Source: Cohnella nanjingensis | GTDB lineage: Bacteria; Bacillota; Bacilli; Paenibacillales; Paenibacillaceae | Assembly (NCBI RefSeq): GCF_014212125.1 | Contig: NZ_JACJVP010000017.1 | Span: forward strand, 20,572-84,571 | Direction of reading: 5' to 3' | Length of the DNA: 64,000 bases | Shown here: piece after piece, positions 17,919 through 26,477 of the stretch | How positions within the stretch are numbered: the first letter of the stretch is position 1 | Layout: each line of letters begins with the position of its first letter | The notes under the pieces: model-generated | The model's input: the letters and a program-made list of their open reading frames with translations, nothing else | Database searches by the model: none | Told to the model about the DNA's origin: nothing | Position numbers and translations under genes: made by a program

Positions 17919-18232
17919 CATTCACCCAGCGTTTGACTTCATTCGAAGGGGGAGGGGCATGGCGAGAGGAGAGAAGGGACGACGCCTAACGGCGACGCGA
18001 AGCTGCAGGCAGCGTCCTCGCCGCGCCGCGCACGACGCCATTTCGCCCTTGATCGGACCTCAATGGCGCTTCGGCGGGCCATGCATTTCGCCCATGCCCG
18101 ACGACCGTTTGGCGGCGGTAGCCGACGGCGAAGCCGGGCAAACTACCAGGCGATGAGTCGCAGTTCGTCTCCTAATTTACCCTCTTTATTTCCACGATTA
18201 TCCTGAAATGTGGACAAAGTTTTACAAAGAAG
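17919..18232. other. Gene-free GC-rich stretch between the PBP and yuaF-like genes
   Basis: About 300 bp. A 65-codon frame (17959-18156) has no ribosome site and an arginine-rich composition typical of GC-rich noncoding DNA. Several short inverted segments (CGCCGTT/AACGGCG type) are present but no convincing RNA gene or terminator was seen. Confidence 0.5.
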
Positions 18233-18260
18233 AGAAACATTCCGCCGTTTAAACCGTATA
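18233..18260 (+). promoter_or_regulatory. Predicted sigma-W (ECF) promoter of the yuaF-floT operon
   Basis: AGAAAC at 18233-18238, exactly 16 bases, then CGTATA at 18255-18260, fitting the sigma-W consensus TGAAAC-N16-CGTA with one mismatch. In B. subtilis the homologous yuaFGI operon is a known sigma-W target, which strengthens the call. Confidence 0.7.
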
Positions 18261-18306
18261 ATTCACAAGACCTCATTTCCAAGCCTGAATCGAAAGGAGG
18301 AGGCCG

Positions 18307-18828
18307 ATGGAAGCGTTATTCTGGTGCTGCCTGGGATTTGGCGCGCTCATGGCTATCGTAACGCTCGTATTCGGAGATCTGCTCGGAGGGGCCACCGGAT
18401 GGTTCGAGTGGCTGTCGATCGACGGGCATCATTTGTTCCAGCCGGTCGTATTGGCGGGAGGAATCACCGTATTCGGCGGCGCGGGGCTGCTCATGCACCG
18501 CTACTCGCCGCTGTCGGCGCTCGGCGTCTACGCGTCCGCGATCGTGATCGCCGTCGCGATCGCCATTGCGATGTACTTCGTCTATGTAAGGCCGATGAAG
18601 GCAAGCGAGAACTCCGTCGGCTTCTCGATGAACGACCTGGAGGGCAAACGTGCCGAAGTGCTCACGTCGATCCCGGCAGACGGCTGCGGCGAAGTGCTGG
18701 TCAAGATCGGCGCAGGACTTACGAACCAGATTGCGGAGAGCTTCGACAAAGAGGACGTGCCGTCCGGCACGGAGGTCGTGATCGTCAGAGTAAGGGGAGA
18801 AGTCGTCTACGTCTCCCGTCTGGATTGA
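18307..18828 (+). CDS. NfeD-like membrane protein (YuaF type), flotillin partner
   Basis: A 173-residue protein, about the length of B. subtilis YuaF. Three hydrophobic helices (FWCCLGFGALMAIVTLVFG; VVLAGGITVFGGAGLLM; ASAIVIAVAIAIAMYFVYV) precede a C-terminal beta-barrel of OB-fold type (FSMNDLEGKRAEVLTSIP to EVVIVRVRGEVVYVS). Such short NfeD proteins are encoded with flotillins, co-localise with them in membrane microdomains and help keep membrane fluidity. It lies directly downstream of a sigma-W-type promoter and 40 bp before floT. ATG 18307 has AAAGGAGGAGG 3-13 bases upstream. Confidence 0.88.
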   Translation: MEALFWCCLGFGALMAIVTLVFGDLLGGATGWFEWLSIDGHHLFQPVVLAGGITVFGGAGLLMHRYSPLSALGVYASAIVIAVAIAIAMYFVYVRPMKASENSVGFSMNDLEGKRAEVLTSIPADGCGEVLVKIGAGLTNQIAESFDKEDVPSGTEVVIVRVRGEVVYVSRLD

Positions 18829-18868
18829 TTCGATTGTACCCCTATCCCCTAACAAAGGAGAACTGCCC

Positions 18869-20341
18869 ATGTCCGAATTTCCAGACGTATTGTACATACC
18901 CGTTATCGTCGTCGCCGTGCTTCTCGTCCTTGGCCTAGCCTTCTGGGCCCGCTACAAGACGGTAGCGCCGGACGAAGCGATGATCGTCACCGGCTCTTTC
19001 CTAGGCAGCAAGAACGTGTCCGTCGACGAGTCCGGCCGCCGCATCAAGATCGTGCGCGGAGGCGGCGCTTTCATTCTTCCGATCTTCCAGCAAGCGCAAT
19101 TCCTCTCGCTGCTGTCTCACAAGCTGGACGTGAGCACGCCCGAGGTATATACCGAGCAAGGCGTGCCGGTCCTGACCGACGCGGTCGCGATCATCAAGAT
19201 CGGAGGGGCCGTCGAGGATGTGGCCACGGCCGCGGAGCAGTTCATGGGCAAGCCCACCGAATCGCTGCGGGCGGAGGCGCAGGAAGTGCTCGAGGGCCAT
19301 CTGCGGGCGATCCTCGGGACGATGACGGTCGAGGAAGTGTACCGGAACCGCGAACGCTTCGCGCAGGAAGTACAGGGGCAAGCCGCCCGGGACCTGAAGA
19401 AGATGGGGCTGCAAATAGTGTCCTTCACGATCAAGGACGTGCGCGACAAGCACGGCTATCTGGAAGCGCTGGGAAAGCCGCGGATCGCGGCCGTCAAGCG
19501 CGACGCCGATATCGCGGAAGCCCAGGCCATCCGGGATTCCCGGATTCAGAAGGCCGCGGCGGAGGAAGAAGGCCAGAAGGCCGAGCTGCTGCGCGATACC
19601 AACGTGGCCGAAGCGACGAAGGAAAAGGAACTGAAGGTGGCGTCCTTCAAAAAGGATTCGGACCTCGCCAAGGCGGAAGCCGACCAGTCCTATGCGATCC
19701 AGGAAGCGCGCTCGAAGCAAAGCGTCGTAGAGGAGCAGATGAAGGTCGAGCTCGTCCGGAAGGAACGGGAGATCGATCTGGAGGCGAAGGAAATTCTGCG
19801 GCGGGAGAAGCAATACGACGCCGAGGTCAAGAAGAAGGCCGACGCAGACCGCTATGCCGTCGTGCAGGCTGCGGAAGCCGACAAGTCGCGGCGCATCAAC
19901 GAAGCGGACGCACTGAAGTATCGGATCGAAGCGGAAGCGCAAGCCAACGCCGAACAAAAGCGGCTGGACGGCTTGGCGGTGGCCGATGCCGAACGCGCCA
20001 AGGGGACGGCCGAAGCCGAAGTCATCCGGCTCCGGGGGCTCGCGGAAGCGGAAGCGAAGGAGAAGCTGGCCCAGGCGTTCGAGAAGTTCGGCGAAGCGGC
20101 CGTCCTGGACATCATCGTGAAGATGCTCCCGGAGCTCGCCGGCAAGATCGCGGACCCGATCTCGGCGATCGACAAGCTGACCGTCGTCGACACGGGGAAC
20201 GGCGAAGGCGCCGCGCGCGTCAGCAACTACGTGACGTCGCTCATGGCCACCGCGCCCGAGATGCTGAAGAGCGTATCCGGCATCGACGTCGGCCAGCTCA
20301 TCCAAGGCTTGACGAAGAAGAGCGGCAGGCTGTCCGACTGA
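18869..20341 (+). CDS. floT: Flotillin FloT (YuaG)
   Basis: A 490-residue SPFH-domain protein that scaffolds functional membrane microdomains. One N-terminal hairpin helix (VLYIPVIVVAVLLVLGLAFW) anchors it, followed by the SPFH domain (VAPDEAMIVTGSFLGSK; VYTEQGVPVLTDAVAIIKIG) and a long Ala/Glu/Lys coiled coil with the flotillin AEAE-type repeats (AEADQSYAIQEAR; KGTAEAEVIRLRGLAEAEAKEK). The C-terminal oligomerisation part (AVLDIIVKMLPELAGKIADPI) is present. AAAGGAGA lies 7-14 bases before ATG 18869. Second gene of the yuaF-floT operon; together they point to a cell-envelope stress response. Confidence 0.94.
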   Translation: MSEFPDVLYIPVIVVAVLLVLGLAFWARYKTVAPDEAMIVTGSFLGSKNVSVDESGRRIKIVRGGGAFILPIFQQAQFLSLLSHKLDVSTPEVYTEQGVPVLTDAVAIIKIGGAVEDVATAAEQFMGKPTESLRAEAQEVLEGHLRAILGTMTVEEVYRNRERFAQEVQGQAARDLKKMGLQIVSFTIKDVRDKHGYLEALGKPRIAAVKRDADIAEAQAIRDSRIQKAAAEEEGQKAELLRDTNVAEATKEKELKVASFKKDSDLAKAEADQSYAIQEARSKQSVVEEQMKVELVRKEREIDLEAKEILRREKQYDAEVKKKADADRYAVVQAAEADKSRRINEADALKYRIEAEAQANAEQKRLDGLAVADAERAKGTAEAEVIRLRGLAEAEAKEKLAQAFEKFGEAAVLDIIVKMLPELAGKIADPISAIDKLTVVDTGNGEGAARVSNYVTSLMATAPEMLKSVSGIDVGQLIQGLTKKSGRLSD

Positions 20342-20380
20342 ACGGGCGTTGACTCGCAGCTGCCAGCCACAGGAAACGAC

Positions 20381-20416
20381 AAAACACCCGCGATCGATAA
20401 GATCGCGGGTGTTTTT
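20381..20416. terminator. Bidirectional terminator between floT and rpsD
   Basis: CACCCGCGATC at 20385-20395, loop GATAA, GATCGCGGGTG at 20401-20411, flanked by AAAA on the left and TTTTT on the right. Confidence 0.92.
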
Positions 20417-20429
20417 GCGAGCAATACGA

Positions 20430-21029
20430 TTAGCGGCTGTAGAATTCGACGATTTGTTGCTCTTCGATATCTTGGGACAGCTCTTCGCGGCTAGGCAGGC
20501 GAACGTACTTGCCTTCCATGGACGTCGCGTTGAAGTCCAGGTAGCCGGCCAGATGATGACGGCTCTCGGAAGCTTCCTTGATCGCTTTGAGGCCGCGGCT
20601 GCGCTCGCGCAGGCCGATCACGTCGCCGACTTGAACCGTGTAGGAAGCGATGTCGACCTTCTTGCCGTTGACGGTCACGTGGCCGTGGGAGACCAATTGA
20701 CGCGCGCCGGCGCGGGAGTTCGACCAGCCCAGGCGGTAGACCAGGTTGTCCAGACGGCTCTCGAGCAGGAACATGAAGTTTTCGCCCGCTTTACCTTTGA
20801 GCTTCGAAGCGCGGTCGTAGAGATTGCGGAATTGCTTTTCGTTCAGGCCGTACATGTGGCGAAGCTTTTGCTTCTCCATCAATTGCAGGCCGTAGCCGCT
20901 GATCTTGCGGCGTTGGTTCGCGCCGTGCTGTCCCGGAGGGAATGCGCGCTTCAGTTCTTTGCCGGTGCCGCTCAGGGAAATACCCAGACGACGGCTCAAT
21001 TTAAACTTGGGACCTGTATATCTCGACAT
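20430..21029 (-). CDS. rpsD: Small ribosomal subunit protein uS4
   Basis: Primary 16S rRNA-binding protein of the 30S subunit, 199 residues. The start [16 protein letters not shown] and the S4 RNA-binding motif [35 protein letters not shown] are unmistakable. No zinc cysteines are present in the N-terminal domain, so this is the zinc-free form. GGAGT lies 8 bases before the ATG at 21029. It is monocistronic, with a consensus promoter and a leader of about 180 nt; in Bacillota S4 represses its own leader. Confidence 0.97.
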   Translation of the reverse strand: MSRYTGPKFKLSRRLGISLSGTGKELKRAFPPGQHGANQRRKISGYGLQLMEKQKLRHMYGLNEKQFRNLYDRASKLKGKAGENFMFLLESRLDNLVYRLGWSNSRAGARQLVSHGHVTVNGKKVDIASYTVQVGDVIGLRERSRGLKAIKEASESRHHLAGYLDFNATSMEGKYVRLPSREELSQDIEEQQIVEFYSR

Positions 21030-21208
21030 GAATGTGTGACTCCTTTTTCAAAAGGGAATGTTTTGAAAATGGGTTGTCGTTGCGCCGAGCGCATTCCGAA
21101 AGGGCGTCCGGCAAAGCCGTCCATCCCCTCTTGGCAAGAAGTTCAGCCGCTGCCCGCCAAGGGAACCGATCGTGAGGGTGACACAAACAATGAGCCCAAT
21201 GTTCAACT
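21030..21208 (-). promoter_or_regulatory. Long 5' leader of rpsD, probable S4 autoregulatory RNA
   Basis: About 180 nt lie between the predicted transcription start (near 21208) and the rpsD ATG. No gene fits. In B. subtilis S4 binds its own mRNA leader; a matching pseudoknot was not proven here, so the call rests on position and known regulation. Confidence 0.45.
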
Positions 21209-21214
21209 ATAAAT

Positions 21215-21242
21215 ATTATAAGTAATTTCCCAGCGATGTCAA
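21215..21242 (-). promoter_or_regulatory. Consensus sigma-A promoter of rpsD
   Basis: Minus-strand TTGACA (21242-21237), 16-base spacer, TATAAT (21220-21215). Both hexamers are perfect, as expected for a ribosomal protein gene. Confidence 0.85.
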
Positions 21243-21383
21243 GCGCGACACTTGAACCAAGGAAGTCGTTGCTTGTTGCGGAAGAAATGAGACGCAAGTC
21301 CCTGTATTCACCTTTAAGACTAGTGCAAAAATCACGTATTCATTGTATAGTTAAATGACAAGGAAGGCTAGGAGGGATCAGCG

Positions 21384-23363
21384 ATGGTTCAACCAGGCGT
21401 TAAACGAGACTCGGTTCGACATCATCCTGCCGTCAACGGCCCCTCCGGCGCCTCGGATGAATTGCCATTATGGGTCAGGCGGCAGGATCTGACGGAAGCC
21501 GACCTCCCCTATATCCATACGCTGCTCGCGGACAGCTTCGAGGAATGGCTGGAGCAAGCGGACGGATTCCCCTGGCTCCCCGCATGCCGCATCGTGCTGC
21601 TCCATCCCGACTGTACCCGGGTCGCCGTCTCGCCGGGCGATGCGGACGCGCCCGCGCCGGCGGAGTGGAGCCGGGACATCCTCGGCGACACCGCCGCCAG
21701 CCTCGCGATCGACTCGTGCAGACCCGCGCACCTGCGGGCCGACGAACATTCTTCCGCTTCCCTTCGGGCGTTCGACTCGCTCGCGGTTCCCGTATTCTCC
21801 CGGACGTCCGGCTTCGTCTTCGCCGCGCTCGCTTGCCTGCTTCCCGCCGGATCTGCGCAAGGGAGCGAGCTGAAGCTGCTGCAGGCGGCGGCGCTTCATT
21901 TCCGCAGTTGTCTCTACCGTCGCTTCGAATTGCTGTTCGTGCGGGACTTGCTCCAATCGAACCAGCTGACCAGCCGGGAAGAGCGCCGCCGGAACATGCT
22001 GTTCGACGTGATGCGCCGGCTTCACGACCATATCGACGTCGAGAACGTCCTCTCCGAAGTGTTCAACAGCCTAGAGCAATTATACCCGTTATGCCGTTCC
22101 GACCTATTCCTGTCGCAAGACTACAGCAGCACGAACGAGAAGGTTAAGCCCCTCTCGTTCCACCTGCAGGACATGGACCTGTGCTGGCGCGCGTTCATGG
22201 ACGGCGAACGCCGCGAGGAGACGGACGCGGGCCGCCGCCGCATCGCGTTCCCGCTCGCGGGCAAGCAAGGCGTCTACGGCGTCCTGCGGCTCGACGTGGC
22301 CGAGGATGCGTTCGACGAAGTCGACGTCCGGTTCGTCGCCATGCTGACGGGGGGCGCCGGAACCGCCTTCGAGAAGGCGCGCCTCCACGAGCAGGCCAAT
22401 GTCTTGATCGGCGAACTGCGGCTCATTAACGAGCTGACGCAGCGTCTCAACAGCAGCTTGCGGCTCTCGGACACGATGCAGTTCGCGACGGCGGAGCTGC
22501 TGCATCTGTTCAAGGCGGATCATTGCTTCATCCTGCAGCTCGATCCGATGAAGGGCCACTTCACCGTCATGTCGTCGAACGTAGCGGAGCTGCACCAGGA
22601 AGTGTTCGCGACGGACTACGGCTTCTGCGGCGTGATGCTGAGTACCAAGGAGCCGATCATTCTCTCCGACTATCGCTCCGCGACGCCGGTCAGCTCGCAC
22701 CTCATGGAGGTGACCCGTTCGCGGTCGCTGCTGGCTTCGCCGCTGCTGCTCAATGGTGAAGTCATCGGAGCGGTCATGGTGGCGCACGAGCAGGCGAATC
22801 ACTTCTCTTATGACAATTACAAACTGCTGCAGGTGCTGTCGGCGCATCTGGGGCTCGCCGTATCGAACGCGTCGCTGCACGCGGAGGTGCGCCGGATGGT
22901 CATCACCGACAACTTGACCGGCCTTTTCGCCCGCCACTACCTGAACGAACGGATTCAGCGCAAGCAGGAGAAGGACGTCTCCGGCTCGCTTATCGTCGTG
23001 GACATCGATCACTTCAAGAAGATCAACGACACGTACGGACATCAAGTCGGCGACGCGATCCTGATGCAGGTGAGCACGATCATCCGGGCCGCGATCCGCG
23101 AGTCCGACATCGCCGCCCGCTGGGGCGGAGAAGAGCTCGCCATCTATCTGCCGCAGCTCAGCCTGGATCAGACGCTGCGGGTGGCGGAGCGGATCCGCAA
23201 GCGGGTGGAGGCCGAGACGGCGCCGAAGGTCACCGTGTCCTGCGGCGTGTCGGAGTGGACCTCCGGCGACGATCGGGTCAGCGTCGAGTCGCTGTTCTAC
23301 CGCGCGGATATGGCGCTGTACGAGGCGAAGCACCGGGGCCGGAACTGCGTGGCCATCGGTTGA
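21384..23363 (+). CDS. GAF-domain diguanylate cyclase
   Basis: A 659-residue soluble sensor-cyclase that should make cyclic di-GMP. The N-terminal 200 residues are not recognised; two GAF-like domains follow (about 200-330 and 345-490; LRLSDTMQFATAELLHLFKADHCFILQL). The C-terminal GGDEF domain (about 500-659) has DNLTGLFARHYLNE, DIDHFKKINDTYGHQVGD and the active site RWGGEELAIYLP, i.e. GGEEL, an accepted catalytic variant. An inhibitory I-site RESD sits five residues before the active site, so product feedback is likely. No membrane helix and no EAL domain are seen. ATG 21384 follows AGGAGGGA. Monocistronic. Confidence 0.9.
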   Translation: MVQPGVKRDSVRHHPAVNGPSGASDELPLWVRRQDLTEADLPYIHTLLADSFEEWLEQADGFPWLPACRIVLLHPDCTRVAVSPGDADAPAPAEWSRDILGDTAASLAIDSCRPAHLRADEHSSASLRAFDSLAVPVFSRTSGFVFAALACLLPAGSAQGSELKLLQAAALHFRSCLYRRFELLFVRDLLQSNQLTSREERRRNMLFDVMRRLHDHIDVENVLSEVFNSLEQLYPLCRSDLFLSQDYSSTNEKVKPLSFHLQDMDLCWRAFMDGERREETDAGRRRIAFPLAGKQGVYGVLRLDVAEDAFDEVDVRFVAMLTGGAGTAFEKARLHEQANVLIGELRLINELTQRLNSSLRLSDTMQFATAELLHLFKADHCFILQLDPMKGHFTVMSSNVAELHQEVFATDYGFCGVMLSTKEPIILSDYRSATPVSSHLMEVTRSRSLLASPLLLNGEVIGAVMVAHEQANHFSYDNYKLLQVLSAHLGLAVSNASLHAEVRRMVITDNLTGLFARHYLNERIQRKQEKDVSGSLIVVDIDHFKKINDTYGHQVGDAILMQVSTIIRAAIRESDIAARWGGEELAIYLPQLSLDQTLRVAERIRKRVEAETAPKVTVSCGVSEWTSGDDRVSVESLFYRADMALYEAKHRGRNCVAIG

Positions 23364-23419
23364 TCGAATGAAGGACTTATGGACGGAAGAACACTTATAT
23401 ACAGTACGAGTCATGCATT

Positions 23420-23446
23420 GAGGAGCGCCCCCCGGGGATGCTCCTC
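23420..23446 (+). terminator. Probable terminator after the diguanylate cyclase gene
   Basis: GAGGAGC at 23420-23426 pairs with GCTCCTC at 23440-23446 with a GC-rich inner part (GCCCC/GGGG). Only a short T/C tract follows. Confidence 0.5.
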
Positions 23447-23514
23447 TTCGCGTCGCCTCGCGCATGAAGGGGAAGCGGGGAGGAGACGATAGGGGGAAAA
23501 GAGGAGGTATGGGG

Positions 23515-24177
23515 ATGAAACGGCTAACGACGGCGCGAGCGCGGAGCGGTCTGGCGCGGGCAGGGGCGGTCTCCGTCGCCGGGCTCGCGCTGCTGCTCCT
23601 GCTGCCCGGCTGCGCGCGCCAGACGCCGGACAAGCCGCCGGAAGAGGCGTTCGCGCTCACCGCCTCCGCTTTGTCCGGAGACGACCGATTCGCGTATCAA
23701 GGCGAATCCTCCGCCTACGACGGCGCAGGAAGGCTGCGGCGGCGGATGTCGTTCGGGGGAGAGGTGGCGAACCACCGGATCGTCGCCTTGAGCGGGGAGG
23801 CGCACGGGACGGGCGAGGCAGGAGCAAGCGCCTCTCCGCTCGCGCTCGTGAAGGCCGTGGAGCGGCATGCGGCGAGCGTCGCCTATGCCCCTGAGCAGCG
23901 CAAGGGCGAAGTGACGCTGAAGCTCGTCCTCGCACCTGCCGCCGCGCAGCGCAGGATGGCGGACGACCTGCAGGGGCAGTTGCCGCCCGAAGCGCTGCGG
24001 ACGCTGAGCGCGAGCACCGTCTGCTGGTGGACGGCCGACCGCCGTACGTGGTTCCCCCTCCGGCTGCGGGAGGAGTCGGCGATCCGTTATCGGCTGAGCG
24101 GCAAATCGCACGAAGAGCGAAGAACGGTCGTTACAAGCTTTCAGCGGTCCCCCGACAGTGGTACAATAGAAAAGTAA
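23515..24177 (+). CDS. Putative lipoprotein of unknown function
   Basis: A 220-residue protein with a lipoprotein signal: basic start MKRLTTARARSG, hydrophobic core VSVAGLALLLLLPGC and lipobox LPGC, the cysteine to be lipidated at about residue 33. The mature part has no recognised domain; it is rich in Ala, Arg and Glu with alternating strands (TLKLVLAPAAAQRRM; FPLRLREESAIRYR) and may fold like outer-surface lipoproteins of the LolA/YhdJ kind, but this is a guess. ATG 23515 lies 7 bases after GAGGAGG; ATG 23509 is too close to it and the frame start at 23464 has no site. It ends 31 bp before the M29 aminopeptidase. Confidence 0.72.
   Translation: MKRLTTARARSGLARAGAVSVAGLALLLLLPGCARQTPDKPPEEAFALTASALSGDDRFAYQGESSAYDGAGRLRRRMSFGGEVANHRIVALSGEAHGTGEAGASASPLALVKAVERHAASVAYAPEQRKGEVTLKLVLAPAAAQRRMADDLQGQLPPEALRTLSASTVCWWTADRRTWFPLRLREESAIRYRLSGKSHEERRTVVTSFQRSPDSGTIEK
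24159..24167 (+). promoter_or_regulatory. Extended -10 promoter of the M29 aminopeptidase gene
   Basis: TGGTACAAT inside the last codons of the lipoprotein gene, 41 bp before the downstream start. The same TGGTACAAT element precedes the amidohydrolase gene at 30371. Confidence 0.4.
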
Positions 24178-24208
24178 ATTCGGCATTCATAAGGAGGAAC
24201 CATTACCG

Positions 24209-25324
24209 ATGCGCGACCCCAGAATTCAGAAGCTTGCCGCGAATCTGGCCGGCTATTCCGTAAACGTACAACCGGGCGACAACATCTTGATCGAGATGAT
24301 CGGCTCGGAGCGCGATCTGCTGAACGCGTTGATCGAAGAAGTCGCCAAGCGCGGCGGGAACCCGTTCGTCGAGATCGAAGACCGTACGGTCACCCGTACC
24401 CTGCTACATAACGCAACTCCCGAGATGATCGAGACGTGGTCGGCGTACGACCTGGACCGCATGAAGCGGATGGACGGCTACATCGGCATCCGCGCGGGCG
24501 CGAACGTGAACGAGCTGGCCGACGTGCCGGCCGACAAGATGAAGCTGTACGATCGCGGCCATCGCCATCCGGTTCATCTGGAGCAGCGCGTGAAGCACAC
24601 CAAATGGGTCGTGCTCCGTTATCCGAACGCGTCCATGGCGCAGCTCGCCAACATGTCGACCGACGCGTTCGAGGATTTCTACTTCGACGTCTGCAACCTG
24701 GACTACGCCAAGATGGACAAGGCGATGGACCCGCTGCAAGCGCTCATGGCGCGTACCGACAAAGTGCGCATCGTCGGCCCGGGCACGGACCTGCGCTTCT
24801 CCATCAAGGGCATCGGCGCGAAGAAGTGCTCCGGCGCGCGCAACATTCCGGACGGCGAGGTATACTCGTGCCCGGTGCGCGATTCCATCAACGGCACGCT
24901 GGCGTACAACACGCCTAGCGTCTACAACGGCTTCACGTTCGAGAACATCAAGTTCACCTTCGAGAACGGCAAGATCGTAGAGGCGACCGCCAACGACACG
25001 GACCGCATCAACGCGCTGCTCGACAGCGACGAAGGCGCGCGGCACATCGGAGAATTCAGCCTCGGCTTCAATCCGTTCATTCTGCATCCGATGAAGGACA
25101 CCCTGTTCGACGAGAAGATCGCGGGCAGCCTCCACTTTACGCCCGGCCAGGCTTACGAGGATTGCGACAACGGCAACCGCTCGTCGATCCACTGGGATCT
25201 GGTGCTCATCCAACGTTCGGATTACGGCGGCGGGGAAGTGTACTTCGACGACGTTCTGATCCGGAAGGATGGCCTATTCGTTCTGCCCGAGCTGGAGGGC
25301 TTGAATCCCGATGGGCTGAAATAA
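24209..25324 (+). CDS. M29 family aminopeptidase (AmpS/aminopeptidase T type)
   Basis: A 371-residue metallo-aminopeptidase with two cobalt or zinc ions that removes N-terminal residues from peptides in the cytosol. Family marks: PRIQKLAANLAGYSVNVQPGD at the N terminus, GARNIPDGEVYSCPV (metal-binding Glu), GEFSLGFNPF and the C-terminal GNRSSIHWDLVLI with the ligand His and Asp. Length is usual for the shorter M29 members. AAGGAGG lies 12 bases before ATG 24209. Similar to B. subtilis AmpS. Confidence 0.92.
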   Translation: MRDPRIQKLAANLAGYSVNVQPGDNILIEMIGSERDLLNALIEEVAKRGGNPFVEIEDRTVTRTLLHNATPEMIETWSAYDLDRMKRMDGYIGIRAGANVNELADVPADKMKLYDRGHRHPVHLEQRVKHTKWVVLRYPNASMAQLANMSTDAFEDFYFDVCNLDYAKMDKAMDPLQALMARTDKVRIVGPGTDLRFSIKGIGAKKCSGARNIPDGEVYSCPVRDSINGTLAYNTPSVYNGFTFENIKFTFENGKIVEATANDTDRINALLDSDEGARHIGEFSLGFNPFILHPMKDTLFDEKIAGSLHFTPGQAYEDCDNGNRSSIHWDLVLIQRSDYGGGEVYFDDVLIRKDGLFVLPELEGLNPDGLK

Positions 25325-25337
25325 AGCGTTTTCCTAC

Positions 25338-25367
25338 TTGCATGCGGCTGCATGTACAGGGTATGAT
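25338..25367 (+). promoter_or_regulatory. Predicted promoter of the HPr-like gene
   Basis: TTGCAT at 25338-25343, 18-base spacer, TATGAT at 25362-25367. A second TATAAT at 25389 is too close to the start codon to serve this gene. Confidence 0.4.
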
Positions 25368-25408
25368 GGGTAATGAAATCGTAAACCCTATAATTTGGAG
25401 GGATTTCC

Positions 25409-25648
25409 ATGTCGAACAACGCAGCTATCGTAGAATTGTCTCAAGCCGCGAACAAATTCCGCTCTTCCATCGTTCTCCAAGCCGAGAACAAGTACATCGA
25501 TGTGAAAAGCATTCTGGGGCTGTTCACGACTTTGGTGGGCGGGCATGCCTATGAACTGCACGTGCATGGTCCCGATGCCGACGAAGCGAAGAAGGAACTC
25601 GGAGAGATCTTCACCAAGCACAACCTGAACGTCACCGTCGTGGAGTAA
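25409..25648 (+). CDS. HPr-like protein lacking the His15 loop (Crh-like, regulatory)
   Basis: A 79-residue HPr-fold protein. From residue 5 it aligns with HPr (helix A ELSQAANKF; then YIDVKSILGLFTTLVGGHAYELHV), and Ser34 in DVKSILGL corresponds to the regulatory Ser46. The first strand and the catalytic loop GxHARP are absent: the protein begins where that loop would end. This is not a start error, since an in-frame TAA (25391-25393) lies 15 bp before ATG 25409, which has GGAGGG at 6 bases. It therefore cannot relay PEP phosphate through His15, but could be phosphorylated by HPr kinase on serine and act as CcpA corepressor, like Crh. Function is inference. Monocistronic. Confidence 0.8.
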   Translation: MSNNAAIVELSQAANKFRSSIVLQAENKYIDVKSILGLFTTLVGGHAYELHVHGPDADEAKKELGEIFTKHNLNVTVVE

Positions 25649-25708
25649 TTCCGCGATTCGGCGCTTCGAACCGCTTCCGTCCAGGAATCGGCGATCGCAT
25701 CCACATCC

Positions 25709-25732
25709 CCCCGTCCGACCGGACGGGGTGTT
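25709..25732 (+). terminator. Rho-independent terminator after the HPr-like gene
   Basis: CCCCGTCC, loop GACC, GGACGGGG, then TGTTTT. Confidence 0.85.
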
Positions 25733-25786
25733 TTGCCTTTTGCCCGCCCGCCGCTAGTCCAACTAGAAGCTAGGAGATGCTTTGGC

Positions 25787-26395
25787 ATGACCGATTCGAT
25801 GCTCGCGCTTGTTTTTCACTACGGCTACTGGGGACTGTTCGCGGCGATCGCGCTCGGGATCGTCGGTCTTCCGATGCCGGACGAGGTGCTGCTCACGGCC
25901 GCCGGATTCCTGTTGTCCCGCGGGCACTTGAATCTCGGCTTGACGATGCTGGCCGCCGTCAGCGGGAGCCTCGTCGGCATGAGCGTGAGCTATGCGATCG
26001 GCCGGACCGTCGGCCGGCCGCTCCTCGCGCGCTTCGGTTCCCGGGTTCGGCTGTCGCCGGACAAGCTGGCCAAGCACGAAGAGCGATTCGCCAAGTGGGG
26101 CCATATGCTCGTGCTGCTCGGGTACTTCGTGCCGGGACTGCGGCATGCGACGGCGCTCCTGATCGGCATGGGCAAGCATCCTTACCGAACCTTTCTCGTT
26201 TACGCCTCGGTCGGCGCGCTGGCCTGGACCAGCTGCTTCCTGCTGCTGGGGCAGACGCTGGGGGACCACTGGCGGGAAGTAACGGCATTCGTCCAGCCGG
26301 GACGGGGCTTCATGACGGCGGCTTTGATCGCGATGCTGGCGATGCTGGTATGGCTGTGGCGGCGCTACGCCTGGAAGAGAAGGGCGTCCGAATAG
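25787..26395 (+). CDS. DedA family membrane protein
   Basis: A 202-residue protein of the DedA/SNARE-associated family (PF09335), whose members flip lipid carriers such as undecaprenyl phosphate or phospholipids across the membrane. The first re-entrant region has GIVGLPMPDEVLLTAAGF (family pattern with acidic residue after P.P) and the second has LLGYFVPGLRHATALLIGMGK, including the conserved arginine. Hydrophobic segments cover most of the chain, and the C terminus is basic (WRRYAWKRR). AGGAG lies 10 bases before ATG 25787. The substrate is not known. It stands alone. Confidence 0.87.
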   Translation: MTDSMLALVFHYGYWGLFAAIALGIVGLPMPDEVLLTAAGFLLSRGHLNLGLTMLAAVSGSLVGMSVSYAIGRTVGRPLLARFGSRVRLSPDKLAKHEERFAKWGHMLVLLGYFVPGLRHATALLIGMGKHPYRTFLVYASVGALAWTSCFLLLGQTLGDHWREVTAFVQPGRGFMTAALIAMLAMLVWLWRRYAWKRRASE

Positions 26396-26448
26396 CGCCT
26401 TTCCAATCGGCGATCTAGCAATTTGTCCCGTTCCTAGGCTTCCTGTCC

Positions 26449-26477
26449 TTGTGCTTGCGCCCGATTTCGTCTAATAT
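26449..26477 (+). promoter_or_regulatory. Predicted sigma-A promoter of ylaN
   Basis: TTGTGC at 26449-26454, 17-base spacer, TAATAT at 26472-26477, giving a leader of about 85 nt. Confidence 0.45.

Noticed and set aside
17959..18156. 65-residue frame before the flotillin operon
   Set aside because: No ribosome site, Arg-rich composition, no recognisable pattern.
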